NCBI GenBank assembly: GCA_951217055.1
Contig: OX578284.1
Location: 19,044,187-19,108,186, forward strand
DNA from: Gerris lacustris
Taxonomy: Eukaryota; Arthropoda; Insecta; Hemiptera; Gerridae
Length of the DNA: 64,000 bases
Reading direction: 5' to 3'
In this document: piece by piece, positions 1-12,059 of the stretch
Position numbering within the stretch: the first letter of the stretch is position 1
Layout of the letters: each line of letters begins with the position of its first letter
Notes under the pieces: generated by a model
Told to the model about the DNA's origin: nothing
The model's database searches: none
The model's input: only the letters and a program-made list of their open reading frames with translations
Program-made: the position numbers and the translations under genes

Positions 1-856
1 CTAAGTCGAAAACGATCTGAATTAAAACATTACCTATCAAACAAAGCGCGCGCCTTGAGCGGCTCCTTTGAGTTGGGTTGGGGTATTGGAAGGATGGTAG
101 TTACCTCAGTCAACAAAATCATGGATTTTGTTCTTCAACTTTTGACTCAACGCAAATCACTCGGTTTCAATTTAAACTATTCAATAATTCATCAAGATCC
201 AATAATTTTAAAAGCATATTGCAGTAAGACTAGATGCCTATAACAGTAGTTTAATAATAATTAATTCACACTTTAATGAAACACTGGTTTAATCTATATA
301 AATAATATATTATTTATTGTGTAACCACAATATAAGGTATTGGTAAATCCTGTGTTTTATTCAACTATGAATTAATTATCATTATATTTGATTACTACAA
401 AATATCGGTTAAAAAAAACAATTTTTTAGATAAGTAATTAATAATAAAAGCAAACATAATAATCTTACGACGTAAGCATTTCTTCAACTGAATTTTTTAC
501 CGAGTACCCTTTTAGAAAAAAATACAAGCAAAGAATTAAAAATCGAATTGGGAAGTGAGAAAAAACCTTTTTTTTATTTTTACACTCAATTTAAAATCGT
601 TCCAGTGGTTTAAAAGGATTTAACAATAAAAGAATCAATCAAAGTCAATTTTCTTTCAATCCATTTCAATTAGCTAATCAATCAATCATACCTATATATA
701 TTATCAATATTTTCCCATACAGAAATATGACTCAATACCTAAAAGCAATGAAAATCTAATAAACAAACAAGCGTACATAATCTATTTAATACCTTTTATT
801 CCTTCATACCCTTTCAACAATGGAAATAAAAATCTTATCATAGAAGTGAATGCATG

Positions 857-917
<61 letters not shown>

Positions 918-1549
918 ATGATCTATGTTTTGATTAAAAGCGTACTAATCTCTTATTGAATATCTATTATAAAAATGACTAATGCAGTTCAAAACAAAAC
1001 AAATATATATATATTATTAGTTTTATGCGTTATATGTATTTATATTTAATAATTATCTGATGTAATTGAATGTTTAATGGGGCTTTTAAATGTTATCTTC
1101 CTGTATGCATAGCGTGTTTTATACAGACCGTAGCTTAAACTAAAAACGCTTTCACTCCAAAAAAAAAATCCTTGTATTTCTAAATATACTTTTTTACTGT
1201 GCCTTTCATTATGTATTTTTTTACTTGCAATTTTGATTGACAATAGTATAAAAATGCAGGTACCGGCACATACGCAATCAATTCATCTTTATTAGAAATG
1301 AAAGTAATATTCGTTTTTTTTTTTCATCAACTCATTAAGTTATAATAGGTATATAGTAATTCTCTAGAGTAGGTATTATAGCACACATATTAAAAGAAAA
1401 ACAGTAAATGGTTAGAAAAATGTAATAGTTTTGTTTGTTTTTATAGTTGTTAGTTGTTTCCATTTAATGATTTTTTTCTTTTCCTCACCTATTTAAGGAT
1501 AAGTATTGTTTTCACCCAAAAATCAACTGAATTATCTGTTTTTAAGATC
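1..1549. other. AT-rich, gene-free left edge
   Basis: No ORF with protein-like composition or convincing splice signals was seen on either strand. The stretch contains a long AT dinucleotide run (860-912) and homopolymer tracts. The first ~150 bases contain the phrase CTGAATTAAAACATT, which recurs near 11070, so the edge probably starts inside a dispersed repeat. Confidence 0.5.
860..912. repeat. (AT)n microsatellite
   Basis: About 53 bases of uninterrupted alternating T and A. It is a simple sequence repeat and likely to be length-polymorphic. Confidence 0.95.
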
Positions 1550-1870
1550 TCCTGAGTGGATACAGCATGACGTATGTATGTGTGTTATCATTGTAGCTCC
1601 CAGGGTATTAAACCTAGAGAGTTGAAACTTGGCTGAAAAATCAGTCCTTACTTCTAGTTGTGCCGCCCGGAAAATCAACATTTTCCGCCATCTTGAACCC
1701 AGTTTGCTGAGTCAGCAAAAAATAAAAAAGTGGACCGGTCGAGTTGAAATTTAGCACGAATGTGCCTACCTCCTACCTCTCTGTTTGTCAAACAAATCCA
1801 CCAAATTTAATTTTGATATCGGCCGCCATTTTGAAGTTATCGATTTTTGAATTTTGAAAATTTGACGGTT
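1550..1870. repeat. Dispersed repeat with CCGCCATCTTGA-type phrases
   Basis: Phrases such as GAGTTGAAACTTGGCTGAAA and two 'CCGCCAT.TTGA' stretches resemble the wording of other dispersed repeats in the window (near 14900, 18060 and 22200-22750). No ORF or termini are visible. It is probably the non-coding interior of an old transposable element. Confidence 0.4.
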
Positions 1871-2142
1871 AATACAGAAAGTATAAATACGTTTTTGACA
1901 TACAGCATATCGTTAGAACCAATAAAAAATAAGGAACAAATATAAAAAAAAAACTATGAAATTCCAATAATTAGTTTAAAATTTATAAAGCAAACATAAT
2001 TATTAATTAGTGCGATACTTTCGTTAAACGTAAAATTTTGTTTACAGCAGTCAAAATATACCTAAATAATTAAAGGAATGAAATAAAAATAATGTATTTT
2101 TTAAAAAAATAAAAATAAATAAATAAATTAGTCAATTCATAA

Positions 2143-2240
2143 CGGTCGCCCGTTCAAGTACTGACCACGCCCAATGCTGCTTCCTCCTGCTGCGAAGCAG
2201 CAGGAGAGACCACTTTAGTGGTCTCCGAAGTGAGGAAAAG
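2143..2240 (-). repeat. 5S rRNA-like fragment with two adjacent perfect hairpins
   Basis: Read on the minus strand, about 40 bases (2143-2182) resemble the 3' half of eukaryotic 5S rRNA, including GGGCGTGGTCAGTACTTG and GGGCGACCG. The 5' half of 5S is absent, so this is not a functional 5S gene. Next to it lie two perfect GC-rich palindromes: a 10-bp stem with a GAA loop (2184-2206) and a 20-base palindrome (2206-2225). A SINE or other transposon that captured part of a 5S gene is the simplest explanation. Confidence 0.45.
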
Positions 2241-2839
2241 TTCAGAGGTACCCCATACCCGATTTTTTTTTTTAATTAATGAAAATATTATAGTATAATA
2301 TATTGTAGTATGTATGTAGAGTATAGCATGTATTAAAGAACAATTTAAAGTATGATTCTACTCTCTTTTCATTACAGAAAAAGATGTTCATTTAGGAACT
2401 ACAGTCCTTTTTCATTAAATTTAGTACCCCTCGAATTCACCTTTATGTGAGTAGGTAAACAATGAAAGTTTACCAAGACAAACTTACAATAAATAAAACT
2501 TGATATTAATAGTTCTTGTGATATTCATGACAGTTCGTTTGTTTTTCTTAAACTCTAATAGAATTGTTGGAAAGGAATATAAACAATACAATAAGAATAG
2601 TGTGTACCGCTACATATAGCTGGGAATCAGATCAAACCAAGTTACAGCTGTTAGTGAAGCAAACTACACCGTTTTCTCGTAGTAGTATTAGTTGTGAGCC
2701 CTAGTCTACACATTTATCCTTTCTATCATTAGCAAACAGTAGCAAAGTAGCAATGCCGTAATTTTATGTATACATTACAAAACTATTATTTTAGCCGGCA
2801 AAATATAACGTTTTTATTACGTATATTATGCATTTTGTA

Positions 2840-3575
2840 CATGGAGTCCAGGGAGTTCAATAGAAGTCCATGGAGTAATATGAGGCACGTTCAGAAATTA
2901 ATTTTTCGTTTATGTTTCTTGCCGCCTCAGCGTTGCTTTCTCAGTCTAATAGAAGTCCAGAGATTTCTACTTTACAGGGTAATAGAAGCACACGTTTCTA
3001 CTTTACGACTAAGTTCAACAGAAGATGGAAGTCCACGGAGTAATATACATTACTACTTTAGTTTAATTAATAATATGTTATTATATAATATGTACCGGCG
3101 CCAACACTATACCGGCGCCAACACTATACGTACGCCAACACTATACCGGCGCCAACAGCTGGCTGAGTTCCGCTGGCCGCCGCTTGCGGCGGCCACGGGA
3201 CCAGCTAGTATGTTACTATTTTAGGATTAAGTTCAATAGAAATCCACGGAGTTATATATGTTACCATTTATAATTAAGTTCAATAGGAGTCCACGGAGTT
3301 ATACACATAGTACTACATTAAAATCCACGGAGTTATACATATTACCATTTTACGATTAAGTTCAATAGAAGTCCAGTGAGTTATATATGTTACCATTTAT
3401 AATTAAGTTCAATAGGAGTCCACGGAGTTATACACATAGTACTACATTATAATATAATTAAGTTCAATAGAAGTCCACGGAGTAAATCTCATTACTTCTT
3501 TAGTTCAATAGAAATCCACGGAGTTATACACACGTTACTACTTAAGATTAAGTTCAATAGAAGTCCACAAAGTTA
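2840..3575. repeat. Degenerate tandem repeat (GTTCAATAGAAGTCCACGGAG unit)
   Basis: The phrase AAGTTCAATAGAAGTCCACG, followed by a variable ATTAC/TTATACAC stretch, recurs about ten times at roughly 50-80 base spacing. Copies differ by substitutions and length. A Helitron-like tail (3090-3208) interrupts the array. Apparent ORFs across it follow the repeat and are not coding. Confidence 0.8.
3090..3208 (+). mobile_element. Helitron-like 3' tail with short tandem repeats
   Basis: Four copies of a ~17-18-base unit (CCGGCGCCAACACTATA) lead into a perfect GC palindrome at 3175-3194 (GGCCGCCGC paired with GCGGCGGCC). The sequence then ends CTAG at 3205-3208, followed by T. A short hairpin 10-12 bases before CTRR, with insertion before T, is the usual Helitron 3' signature. 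No 5' TC end or Rep/helicase ORF was located, so this is a non-autonomous or truncated copy. Confidence 0.6.
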
Positions 3576-4654
3576 AACACAGTTACTTACCATAACTTTA
3601 CCGCTACGTTAAATATTAAAGAGATCATTCAAAAAATAAACAAAAACTTTTATATGATATTTTCTCCCCTACACCTTAAGATAGAATTAATTTATTTTCA
3701 TATTTTATTTGCTAAAACCGTTTAATAAAACGGTAAACATTTAATTGAAAAGTTTTATTATTAAAGCTTACATTAATTTATTTTTGTCTTTGTCTTTATT
3801 TCAATCGGCAATATTAATATTTACGAAATGTCTGAAAAAGTGAATGTTGTTATATTTTTTTTATTATTACCGGAAAACAAAGGGTAAATTTACTAACAAA
3901 CCATGTTAATTAAATACTTATATGTATATAGCTCAGGAAATATAGGCTATCTCATTATAATTTCTTAATTGTAAATACTAAAGTCTAATTTAGTAATAAC
4001 CTTTTTGTATTTCATAATTTTCGTTGTCAGGTTGACTGAGTTTTATTTTCGGGTGGATTAGTGTTTTTTGGGGGCTAATTAACCAATCCATAAAATAAAC
4101 AGAAATACAATAATCTAAAACGGTATTACGTTATTTTAAAAACGACTAAGAAATTTTGTCATCAAAACAAGAAGGAATAATAACAATGCATGAACGGAAG
4201 TGAAGAAACTAAAGAGCGTGAGCCTATGAAAATATAGGAATGTGTAACATCCTGCGTACTAAGCATATCTTTAGCAGCTCTTCCTTCGACTAAATGTATC
4301 GCAATGCTTTACATTGTCGAAACTCATGTATTTTCTTGTATTTTGGAATATAGTTCTATGTAATTTTCATTATATCCACAGATTTAGACATTATTGTACA
4401 AATAATGTTAGCCCACAGCCCACATGTATATCCAGAATTATTGTAAATGGCTTAATATTATACACTCTCTTCACAATAAGAAAGTTTTTTTGGGCCTCTA
4501 AGGACTCTACTATAAAAGAGTAACTACTGTCATTTAAATCTCTTTAAATAAAAAGGAAATTTAAAAAGAAATCCTTGTTTATATAAACGATGTGTTATTA
4601 AACGATTGTCTATATAAAATACAATTTTTACTGGTCTTATATTACTTTGCTTTG
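3576..4654. other. AT-rich spacer without recognisable content
   Basis: No coding-like frame, inverted repeat or dispersed-repeat phrase stood out on either strand. Confidence 0.4.
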
Positions 4655-4905
4655 TAAGTTTCATCGCACATTTCCGTTTCCCCAATTTTGAACCACTTAT
4701 CGTCATTCAATCTTCCCCAAATTCTGCACATGGATACAACTAAGGTTAAGATTACAGAAACCAAAAACAAAAAAAAAAAAAATGGCGTCAAATTTATTTG
4801 CTTTTTAAGTTTCATCGCACACCTATTATCCCAATTTTGAACCACTTATCGTCATTCAATCTTACCCACAATTTGCCTATAGATACAACTAAGGTCACGA
4901 AAAAG
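4655..4905. repeat. Tandem duplication, two ~150-base copies
   Basis: The block AGTTTCATCGCACA ... CCAATTTTGAACCACTTATC ... GATACAACTAAGGT occurs twice in tandem (about 4655-4755 and 4807-4900), separated by an A-rich stretch. Small differences between the copies indicate an old duplication. The minus-strand ORF across it is an artefact of the repeat. Confidence 0.85.
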
Positions 4906-5172
4906 AAAAAAAAAAGTTGAAAATAAGACCAGTTTTCAAAAATGGTATTTTTATATTAATTATTAATAACCCGAATAATCGTATTCGAGACAGGGTTTAA
5001 GACCGACCATTGATATCAACAATTATTACACACAATTTTATTATTACTCCGAACCATGGACGCATGCGCTTCTGAATTATTTGTTAATTAATAGTAACAA
5101 TTATCCATCTTTCACACTCTAATGGTCTTCTTTAGGTGGTGACTGGTGACACGTCTTTCTTTATTCCTAATA

Positions 5173-5530
5173 AGGCACTTTTTTACTTTAGCACCTTCCT
5201 TAGATCTAAACAATAGTCTGCCCTACGAAAGTCTCAAAGGTTTGTGTGTTTGTCTCCCCAAGACATTAGGACTCCTGGGACAGTTTTATATTTAATATTC
5301 CTTTATCTTAATAGTTGATTAGACTAAGGGATATCATCACAATTATATACACAAGTGTGACATTTCTTTGTCCCAAAGTACATTGGAATAAATATCCCTT
5401 CGTCTTAATAGTAAGACTTAATAGTAATTTAGGCTAAGGAATATTATGCTACTCTGTATAATGTTCCTTTGTCTAAATAACTATTAACACAAAGGGATAT
5501 AGGGGGGTGCTAAAGTAAAAAAAGTACCCC
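5173..5530. mobile_element. MITE, family A (TIR GCACTTTTTTACTTT)
   Basis: The left end GGCACTTTTTTACTTTAGCA and the right end read in reverse (GGGTACTTTTTTTACTTTAG) form terminal inverted repeats of about 28 bases. Inside are phrases such as TTTGTCCCAAAGTACATTGG and CCCTTCGTCTTAATAGT, repeated in both orientations. The same interior phrases occur at 28850-29070 and 41043-41582, so these are copies of one family. There is no ORF, so the element is non-autonomous. Confidence 0.75.
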
Positions 5531-5772
5531 TAATAATATGACTCCGCTGGTCCTACATACAACATAGTTAATATTAATGATCGACTTCGTGTTTGTGACC
5601 AGAGGAGTCACATGATTATGAATAGGGAAAGACGTTTCTTCACCAAAAGTAACTTTATTGTATAAATTATTTCAAAGATCATCTTTTTTTGGTGGAAAAA
5701 CGTCTTTCTTAATTTCTAATTAACAGTGTATAGTAAACTACACAGGTTTAATAATTATTTTTAGAAAAATAA

Positions 5773-6025
5773 AATATTTTATACTCTTTTTACAATTAGT
5801 ATTAACTTTTGACAGCGCAGGAATATCGAAAAAAATGTGGAGGGGAGCCAATGAAAAAAAACACTAAATTTTGAATTCGAGAAGGTCGGGCCAAGTGGAC
5901 AAATAAAAATGTCATTGGCCTCACCCCTCCCACAGGCCTAGTGCTTTATTTTTTTTTTCCTCGTATAGGTTGGCCAATATGATTGTCAAAAGTTAATACT
6001 AATTGTAAAAAGAGTATAAAATATT
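5773..6025. mobile_element. MITE with ~42-bp terminal inverted repeats
   Basis: 5773-5814 (TATACTCTTTTTACAATTAG then TATTAACTTTTGACA) is repeated almost perfectly in reverse at 5984-6025. The ~170-base interior has no coding content. Long, nearly identical TIRs imply a fairly recent copy or hairpin-type element. The superfamily is not assigned. Confidence 0.8.
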
Positions 6026-6624
6026 ATTATTATAAATATTTATCCTGTACTTGGGCTGCATGAAAATAGTGAAAGGTGTTATCTATGTATGTTGAGACCC
6101 AAGAAAGGTACAAATAAACCCTTATTTATGATTTAGGAATAAAAATCTATACATACTTCGATTAAAAGCTCTGCATGCAGATTGTTGCTGATGGAGGAAC
6201 AAGCTGAATTCAGGCATAGAAAAACAAAAAAAAACTTTTCACTGACCGATATACATTAATTTACAGAAATAACTTTTTAACGCACTAAGTAAAGAAGAAC
6301 ACACACGGCAATATAAAAAAAAATTTACACACAACACACATGTTCTTGTCCTGCTAAGGCAGCTCTGCAACAAAGAAATTAAAAAAATATGCTAATTAAT
6401 GCTTAGTAATAAAAGATAATTAGGTAAGGTTGAAAGTTGAAAGTTATAAGAAAGAAATTAATTATTAACTATACGAGTATAAGTGTATATCCTGGTGAAA
6501 ATATAGTTGCCGATTTATTGATGAAACTAAATCTGATTTAGCTGAAAATAGAATGTGAAATGGAAATAACCAATTGTTAAAAACACATTTTTATATGTAT
6601 AATAATAAAATAATTAAATTAGCT

Positions 6625-7105
6625 ATTATTTCTACTTTACCTATAAGTTTGATATTATGTTCCTACTTTACCCATAAGTTTGATATTATGTTCCTACTTC
6701 ACCTATAAGTTTTATATTTATATGTTTTTACTTCACCTATAGGTTTGATATTATGTATCTAATTCACCTATAAGTTTAAGATTATGTTTCTACTTCACCT
6801 GTAAGTTTGATATTATTTTCTACTTCACCTATACGTTTGATATTATGCTTCTACTTCACCTATAAGTTTGATATTATGCTTTTACTTCTCCTATAAGTTT
6901 GATATTATTTTCTACTTCTCCTATAAGTTTGATATTATGTTTCTACTTCACCTATAAGTTTGATATTATGTTTCTACTTCTCCTATAAGTTTGATGTTAT
7001 TTTTTCTACCTCACCTAAAGTTTTATATTTTGTTTCTACTTCATCTATAAGTTTTATATTTATATATGTTTCTACTTCACCTATAAGTTTGATATTATGT
7101 TTCTA
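6625..7105. repeat. Minisatellite, ~30-base unit, about 16 copies
   Basis: The unit TTCTACTTCACCTATAAGTT + TGATATTATG is repeated head to tail with scattered substitutions and small length changes (CTTCTCC for CTTCACC; ATTTT for ATTATG). No ORF persists through it. Confidence 0.95.
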
Positions 7106-7299
7106 AATGATCAGTTTACTGTTAGGTACCCACTAAATTGATCGAAACCCATCTATATAAACATATTAGCAATTGTAAACAGATCAGTTGTGTCACTACC
7201 TAGATTTTTTGTCGAGTCAACAAAATCTTATAATGAATAAAATCAACAAAAAACACTAATTTGCTGTTCGTTTTTAAACATTAAGCAATATTCAATGAT

Positions 7300-7500
7300 G
7301 AACCAACCGGTATAAATCATTAATTGTAGCATCTAGAGAGCAAAAATGTCTGTTTGCTGTTTAGATGAACAGTGTTTATCAACTTATTATATCAATTTAT
7401 CCTAACAGACCGACCAGTATTAATAATTAATAGCAGCATATGGACAGCAAAAGTGCAGTTTTGCTGTCCAGATGAACAGTGCTGTTAATCAACTACATAT
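7300..7500. repeat. Diverged tandem duplication (~110-base unit)
   Basis: Two adjacent blocks share the order AACCGGTAT(A)AAT... / GACCAGTATTAAT..., then AGCAAAA.TG, then TTGCTGTTTAGATGAACAGTG / TTGCTGTCCAGATGAACAGTG. Each also contains a short palindrome around GCTGTYYAGATGAACAG. Function unknown. Confidence 0.6.
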
Positions 7501-7837
7501 TATGTATATCTATTATTTATCTTGAGAGGCACAATTATATTATCTACTTAGAACAACGAAAAAGAAACTTGTCTAAAATTGTTAGTAAATTACTGGTTTC
7601 CATTTACTTAGAAAGGGAAAGTCAATGACGTTTGGGAACAACTTTAATTACTATAGAGTCAATTAACAGATACCGAAATATTTACAGTAAAGTGTTTTCA
7701 AGAGAAGATTTCATTGAAAGCTTTTCACAGAATGTATGTTTTTATTTTAGACTCCTTGTACCTTCTTAACTGTACAGATTAACGAAGATTAGTCATCTAT
7801 TCTTGTAAAGGAACATTTTCCTTTAAGTTCTCAGGAA

Positions 7838-8052
7838 AGAGGGTGGCGCTTTGTTCTCTCGCGCCACAAGAAGGTGTCAGGTTCAAGAATCCGACACTCG
7901 TGCTCTTGCATTGAGAAAAACAATGGCGAAGCTTTCAGGTGAAAATAACAAGGCAGTCAGACCAGATTCAACAGTTTCTTTTCCTTTAATCAATCACACG
8001 ACAAGTGAACTTTATTTTTTCAATGGCGAAAGGTTATCTGATGTGCAGAGTT
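7838..8052 (+). other. Possible isolated coding exon, unconfirmed
   Basis: A + strand open frame (to the TAG at 8052) is locally less AT-rich than its surroundings. Its second half reads like ordinary protein, with Asn-His-Thr-Thr and Asn-Gly-Glu-Arg phrases rather than low-complexity AT translation. A possible acceptor (TCTCAGGAAAG) precedes it, but the donor side (GCAGAGTTAG) is weak. It could be a 5' exon of the gene ending at 26888, a separate small gene, or chance. Confidence 0.2.
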
Positions 8053-8489
8053 AGAAAGTTATTTTTTTTTACCTGCGGTTTGGACAACCAAATGAGAGGA
8101 AAATAGATCTGTTTTAAGATTTGGATTGAAATCGCTTCGTTTTTTTCATACTTTCTCAAATATTCCATTTATCAGATAAATAGGAAATTCAAGTTAATTC
8201 TTAATATTTAATAATCAGGACTTTAGCTGGAGGCTAACGTAATAATAGTTCCATTTACCATTTACCTCAGATGATAAGGACAAGGTCAAGACACGGGAAA
8301 GTGGTGGAATAGTTTTAGGGTTCTAATCGCCATTGTTTTAAAAATGGTGTACACACAGTTATGTGTAGAAACAGAAATAGAAATAGAATTTTATAGTATA
8401 TAGAATTTTACTCTAGAAGTCTTTATAGTAGTTTTATAGTATATAGAATATAGTAAATAGAAATTTACTCTCTCATAAAAAAGAGAAAG

Positions 8490-8900
8490 TATATTGTGGT
8501 GGGGCGAAAATTTGATTTTGATGGATTTACACGTTTTGAGGTCCCCTGAGTCCAGAAAAGTGGTTTTTAAAAATTTCTATCTGTCGTCTGTCTCTCCAGA
8601 CGCCTGGAGCCTTAACTACTGGGCTGATTTTGACGAAATTGGGCATACATGTTCAGAAAAATCATTCCCTGAGGCAAAATCGAGATATTAATTTTAGCTC
8701 CAAATTTGGGGGCACTAACCCCCAAAAACTCAAAAAAAAAATGCTTAAATTTAGTCCATTTACATACGAGTCTAACGATATTTAAGGCGTTTTCCCAGGA
8801 AAAATCTAGTTCCTTAGAAAATAGCTTTAAACGCGGACGGAGAGAGGCCTGATTCGATTCCCCACCGAGGAAAAGTTATTTTTATGATACATTTTGATAA
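8490..8900 (+). repeat. Dispersed repeat family B, copy 1
   Basis: Diagnostic phrases, in order, are GAGGTCCCCTGAGTCC, CTGTCGTCTGTCTCTCCAGA, GGGCATACATGTTCAGAAAA, TTTTCCCAGGAAAAATCTAG and GATTCGATTCCCCACC. Related copies lie at 9940-10160, 11190-11530 (reverse), 35030-35310 (reverse) and 57830-58210. No intact ORF or sharp termini were found. It is probably the non-coding part of a larger transposon. Confidence 0.75.
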
Positions 8901-9324
8901 AATGTTTAATTAATACCTAAATGTACCTCCGAAAACTAATGAATGTATAACACTAGGTTAAGTAATTATGAACTCATATGTGAGAAAGTTTGTTTTAGTT
9001 GTCTCGGACCGATTTTTCTATGACATACCTGACTTCAGTTCCCCATAATTTGAATTTAAAAGTGACCATTGAGTCAATAAGTCTAGAAGAAATAAGGGTT
9101 GTAAACAAGCAATTGAACGTAACTATTTCATTCAAGATGTATAGCTCATCAGTAAAACCACAGTTCTAGTGAACACTTAGTTGAATTTATGAAATAATGG
9201 TTTTATTTATTTATTACAAGGTGCTTTTTAAAAATTTATATAATATGATCATATTGATCATGTGATGCGGAAGAACAGGACACAGTGTATGTAGCTTTAT
9301 ATATAAAAATATATAATATTTTTA

Positions 9325-9410
9325 TTTTCGGCTTAAAAAGGACCAGCGAGGTCGAAACGTTACCTACTCCTACACTGAACTAGAGAGTTATTTTTTTCCC
9401 CACTTCAGGA
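9325..9410 (+). repeat. Stem plus GAAACG motif repeat
   Basis: GGACCAGCGAGGTCGAAACG forms a short stem (GACC/GGTC) followed directly by GAAACG. The same layout, with different stem sequences, occurs in the inverted repeat at 12060-12281, in both arms of the fold-back at 14134-18647, and at 36891-37150. It is probably part of a transposable element. Confidence 0.5.
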
Positions 9411-9939
9411 TCCAACCTCAATATAAAGAATGTAACATTATTATTATGAAGCAGCGCAATATTAAAGACTTCTAGACGAAATGATTTTGAGCAGAAGTAT
9501 AAAGTAAATAACAGTGAGAAATTATTATTAGCAATCTAAAACACTTTATTCTCTATACGATTTTAATATGCAAATCCACTTAGACGTTAACACGCCTTTC
9601 ATTAATGTCTAATATATTCCTCTATATTATTGTTTCCTGATTTACTAACTTAAGTTTGGTATAGAGACTGGTTCTCATGGATCTAAAAAATATTCTGATC
9701 ATACATTATATTGTGTGATATAAATAACTACATAACGTGTTTCAGACGTATTGTTCCGAAAGGTAGCGTAATAAGGAGTGAGTAGACACGCAAGTAACCA
9801 AGAAGATCTACTAGAATTAAATGAGTTTCAGAATAATTTAATAAAAACCAATAAAAATAAAAACGCATTTAAAAGGGGTTAAAAGCAAAATACATCCATA
9901 AAGTTTATATGTTAAACGTTAAATACATATGTACGCATG

Positions 9940-10160
9940 TCACAATCGGGGCCTTAAACGACTACTAAATGCGATGGTCTCGAAAAAAAATATCTTTTTG
10001 ATGTTCTCGAAAACGGTTCCGATGATTTCAATAAAACATTCCTGAAATGTAGTCAATTTAAATACAAATCTATCACCATAAGTCGTTTTCCCAGGAAAAA
10101 TCGAGTTCCTGAGAAAACAGTCGTGTTCGATTCCCCTACGGGGAGATATTATTTTAGATA
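9940..10160 (+). repeat. Dispersed repeat family B, copy 2 (partial)
   Basis: It shares GTTTTCCCAGGAAAAATC, GAGTTCCTGAGAAAA and GTTCGATTCCCCTACGGGG with the 3' half of copy 1 at 8490-8900. The 5' half is diverged (TCTCGAAAACGGTTCC). Confidence 0.65.
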
Positions 10161-11089
10161 TTTAAATTAATTAAATGGAACATGAAAACTTTAAACAACT
10201 AATAAATGGAAAACACTGGACCAAGTAATTAATATGTACTCGAATATGAGAAATCGTATTTCAATTTGTTGTATGGGACGATGATATTTAGTACAATTCA
10301 ATGGAAAAACCATAGTAATTACAAATTACCCACTCAGTTTTACAAATTTCCTATCAATGAAAACTATCTATTCATTCATTCTAGACACAGCTAATTCCCA
10401 CTTACTCTTATCTTGTCACTTCCTCTTCGTTAATAAATTATTATGAATTTGTTTTCGATTTTACCTTAATAAAATGAAAGTACAGATTATGTAAGAATTT
10501 GGGTGAGGAATAAATCTTAAAATTATCACCTTTGTTGTCTTAACATAGGACTTAAACGATAATAGTTATAATGGAAAGAATATCTTCTTTCCATATTCCA
10601 TATCATAATTTGAATGAAAGTTTTAAGTAATTTTAAATGGAAGGAAAAAGTAATTGTATCTTTTTATTTTCCCTTTTAAGATTCTCGTTGTAGTTTTCTA
10701 TTTTTCTTTTCTTTTTACTTATCCGATCATTTTGTTCAAGGTCGATACAAGACAAATCGATCAGCTACCTCACGGTAATTAGCTATAGTGCATGTCTCAA
10801 CTCAATGAAAATCGAACATGTTCGTACTTGGACCTTGTTTTTAGTTAAGAAACTCTCTAGTTCAATGACAGTAGAAAAATAATTCGGAGTTTCCGATGTT
10901 AACTGTTATGCGTAAATGTTCCCAATTCCCTCGCGTTTTTCTTTGAAACTGGGATTACCATTAGAAGTTAATTCTCTGAGATTTTTCTGTAACTCATTAG
11001 GCCATTAGAACGACTAATAACCATGCTTGAAGTTGTTTGGTTTCGAGCTAAAAAAGAAGTCAAAATTGGTCTGAATTAAAACATTTACC
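10160..11089. other. AT-rich spacer without recognisable content
   Basis: No coding-like frame, tandem array or inverted repeat stood out. Confidence 0.4.
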
Positions 11090-11189
11090 ATAGTGGGAAA
11101 GGGAATAATCATTCCTGTTCAATTGCAGTAGGGGTGGGAGTATACCATCGTGGTGTTGCTTCGTTGCAACAGTCAAAAATCGGTCCGAG

Positions 11190-11530
11190 ACAATTCAGAC
11201 TTTCTCCCGAAAACGTCTTATATCGTTAGATTCTAGATTTTAGAGTTTTGAGTGTTTGAAATAGAAGGCCCAATAGGAAATAGGAAGTCTATCGAGTCTA
11301 AATGGACAACATTTTAGAATTTTTTAATCAAAATCTTCGGAACCGTTTTCAGGAAGTACACAGTGACATTGGTATGATTTTTCTGAACACATGTATGCCA
11401 AATTTCGTCAAAATCGGACTAGTAGTTTAGGCTCCATGCGTCTGCACAGATGACAGATAGACATTTTAAAAAAGCACTGTTTTGGACTCATGAGACCTCA
11501 AAAAATGCAAATCCATCAAAATTTCAAAAT
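11190..11530 (-). repeat. Dispersed repeat family B, copy 3
   Basis: On the minus strand it reads GATGGATTTGCATTTTTTGA, GTCTCATGAGTCC, TCTATCTGTCATCTGTGCAG and GGCATACATGTGTTCAGAAA, in the same order as copy 1. The + strand ORF at 11490-11693 overlaps it and is not a gene. Confidence 0.7.
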
Positions 11531-12059
11531 CGAACTTTCGCGTGCTTTCTCATTATTTGAAATAGTAAAAAATATAACTAACTCAAGGGTAAACAAACCC
11601 ACACCGTTTCTTATAACTTGTTACCCAATTTATCTACCTCTGCATATGAAGTTCGCAGCCTTGAGCATAGCCCCCTCACAAACTCTCGCCTAATAACTAG
11701 GTCAATATCGATATATTAAGTGATGATTCGAAACCCAGAGGGGTAAAACATGTTTTACACTTTTGGTAATGTCATATGGATGAGTGAAGAGCATCATTGC
11801 CTTCCATCCAGCAGGGCGTATGCTGGTTTTGCTCAATGAACCCACCTCATTTATCAGTCCATCATTCTGGCATTCATAAAAGGATAAATTAGTTCCTATC
11901 GGGCCTTCTAATTCAAACCCTCGACACCCTATCCACCTTGATTTATTATTATGGCTTTTTGTTTTCTTAATGTGTAACTATTAGATGTATTTTGGTGCAT
12001 AGGCTTCCGCAGGTAGACTCGTAATAAACAGCTTGGTTTTCCGGTGAAATCCCCGTCAA

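Noticed and set aside
2766..3224. 152-codon + strand ORF
   Set aside because: It spans the tandem repeat and the Helitron tail; the translation follows the repeat.
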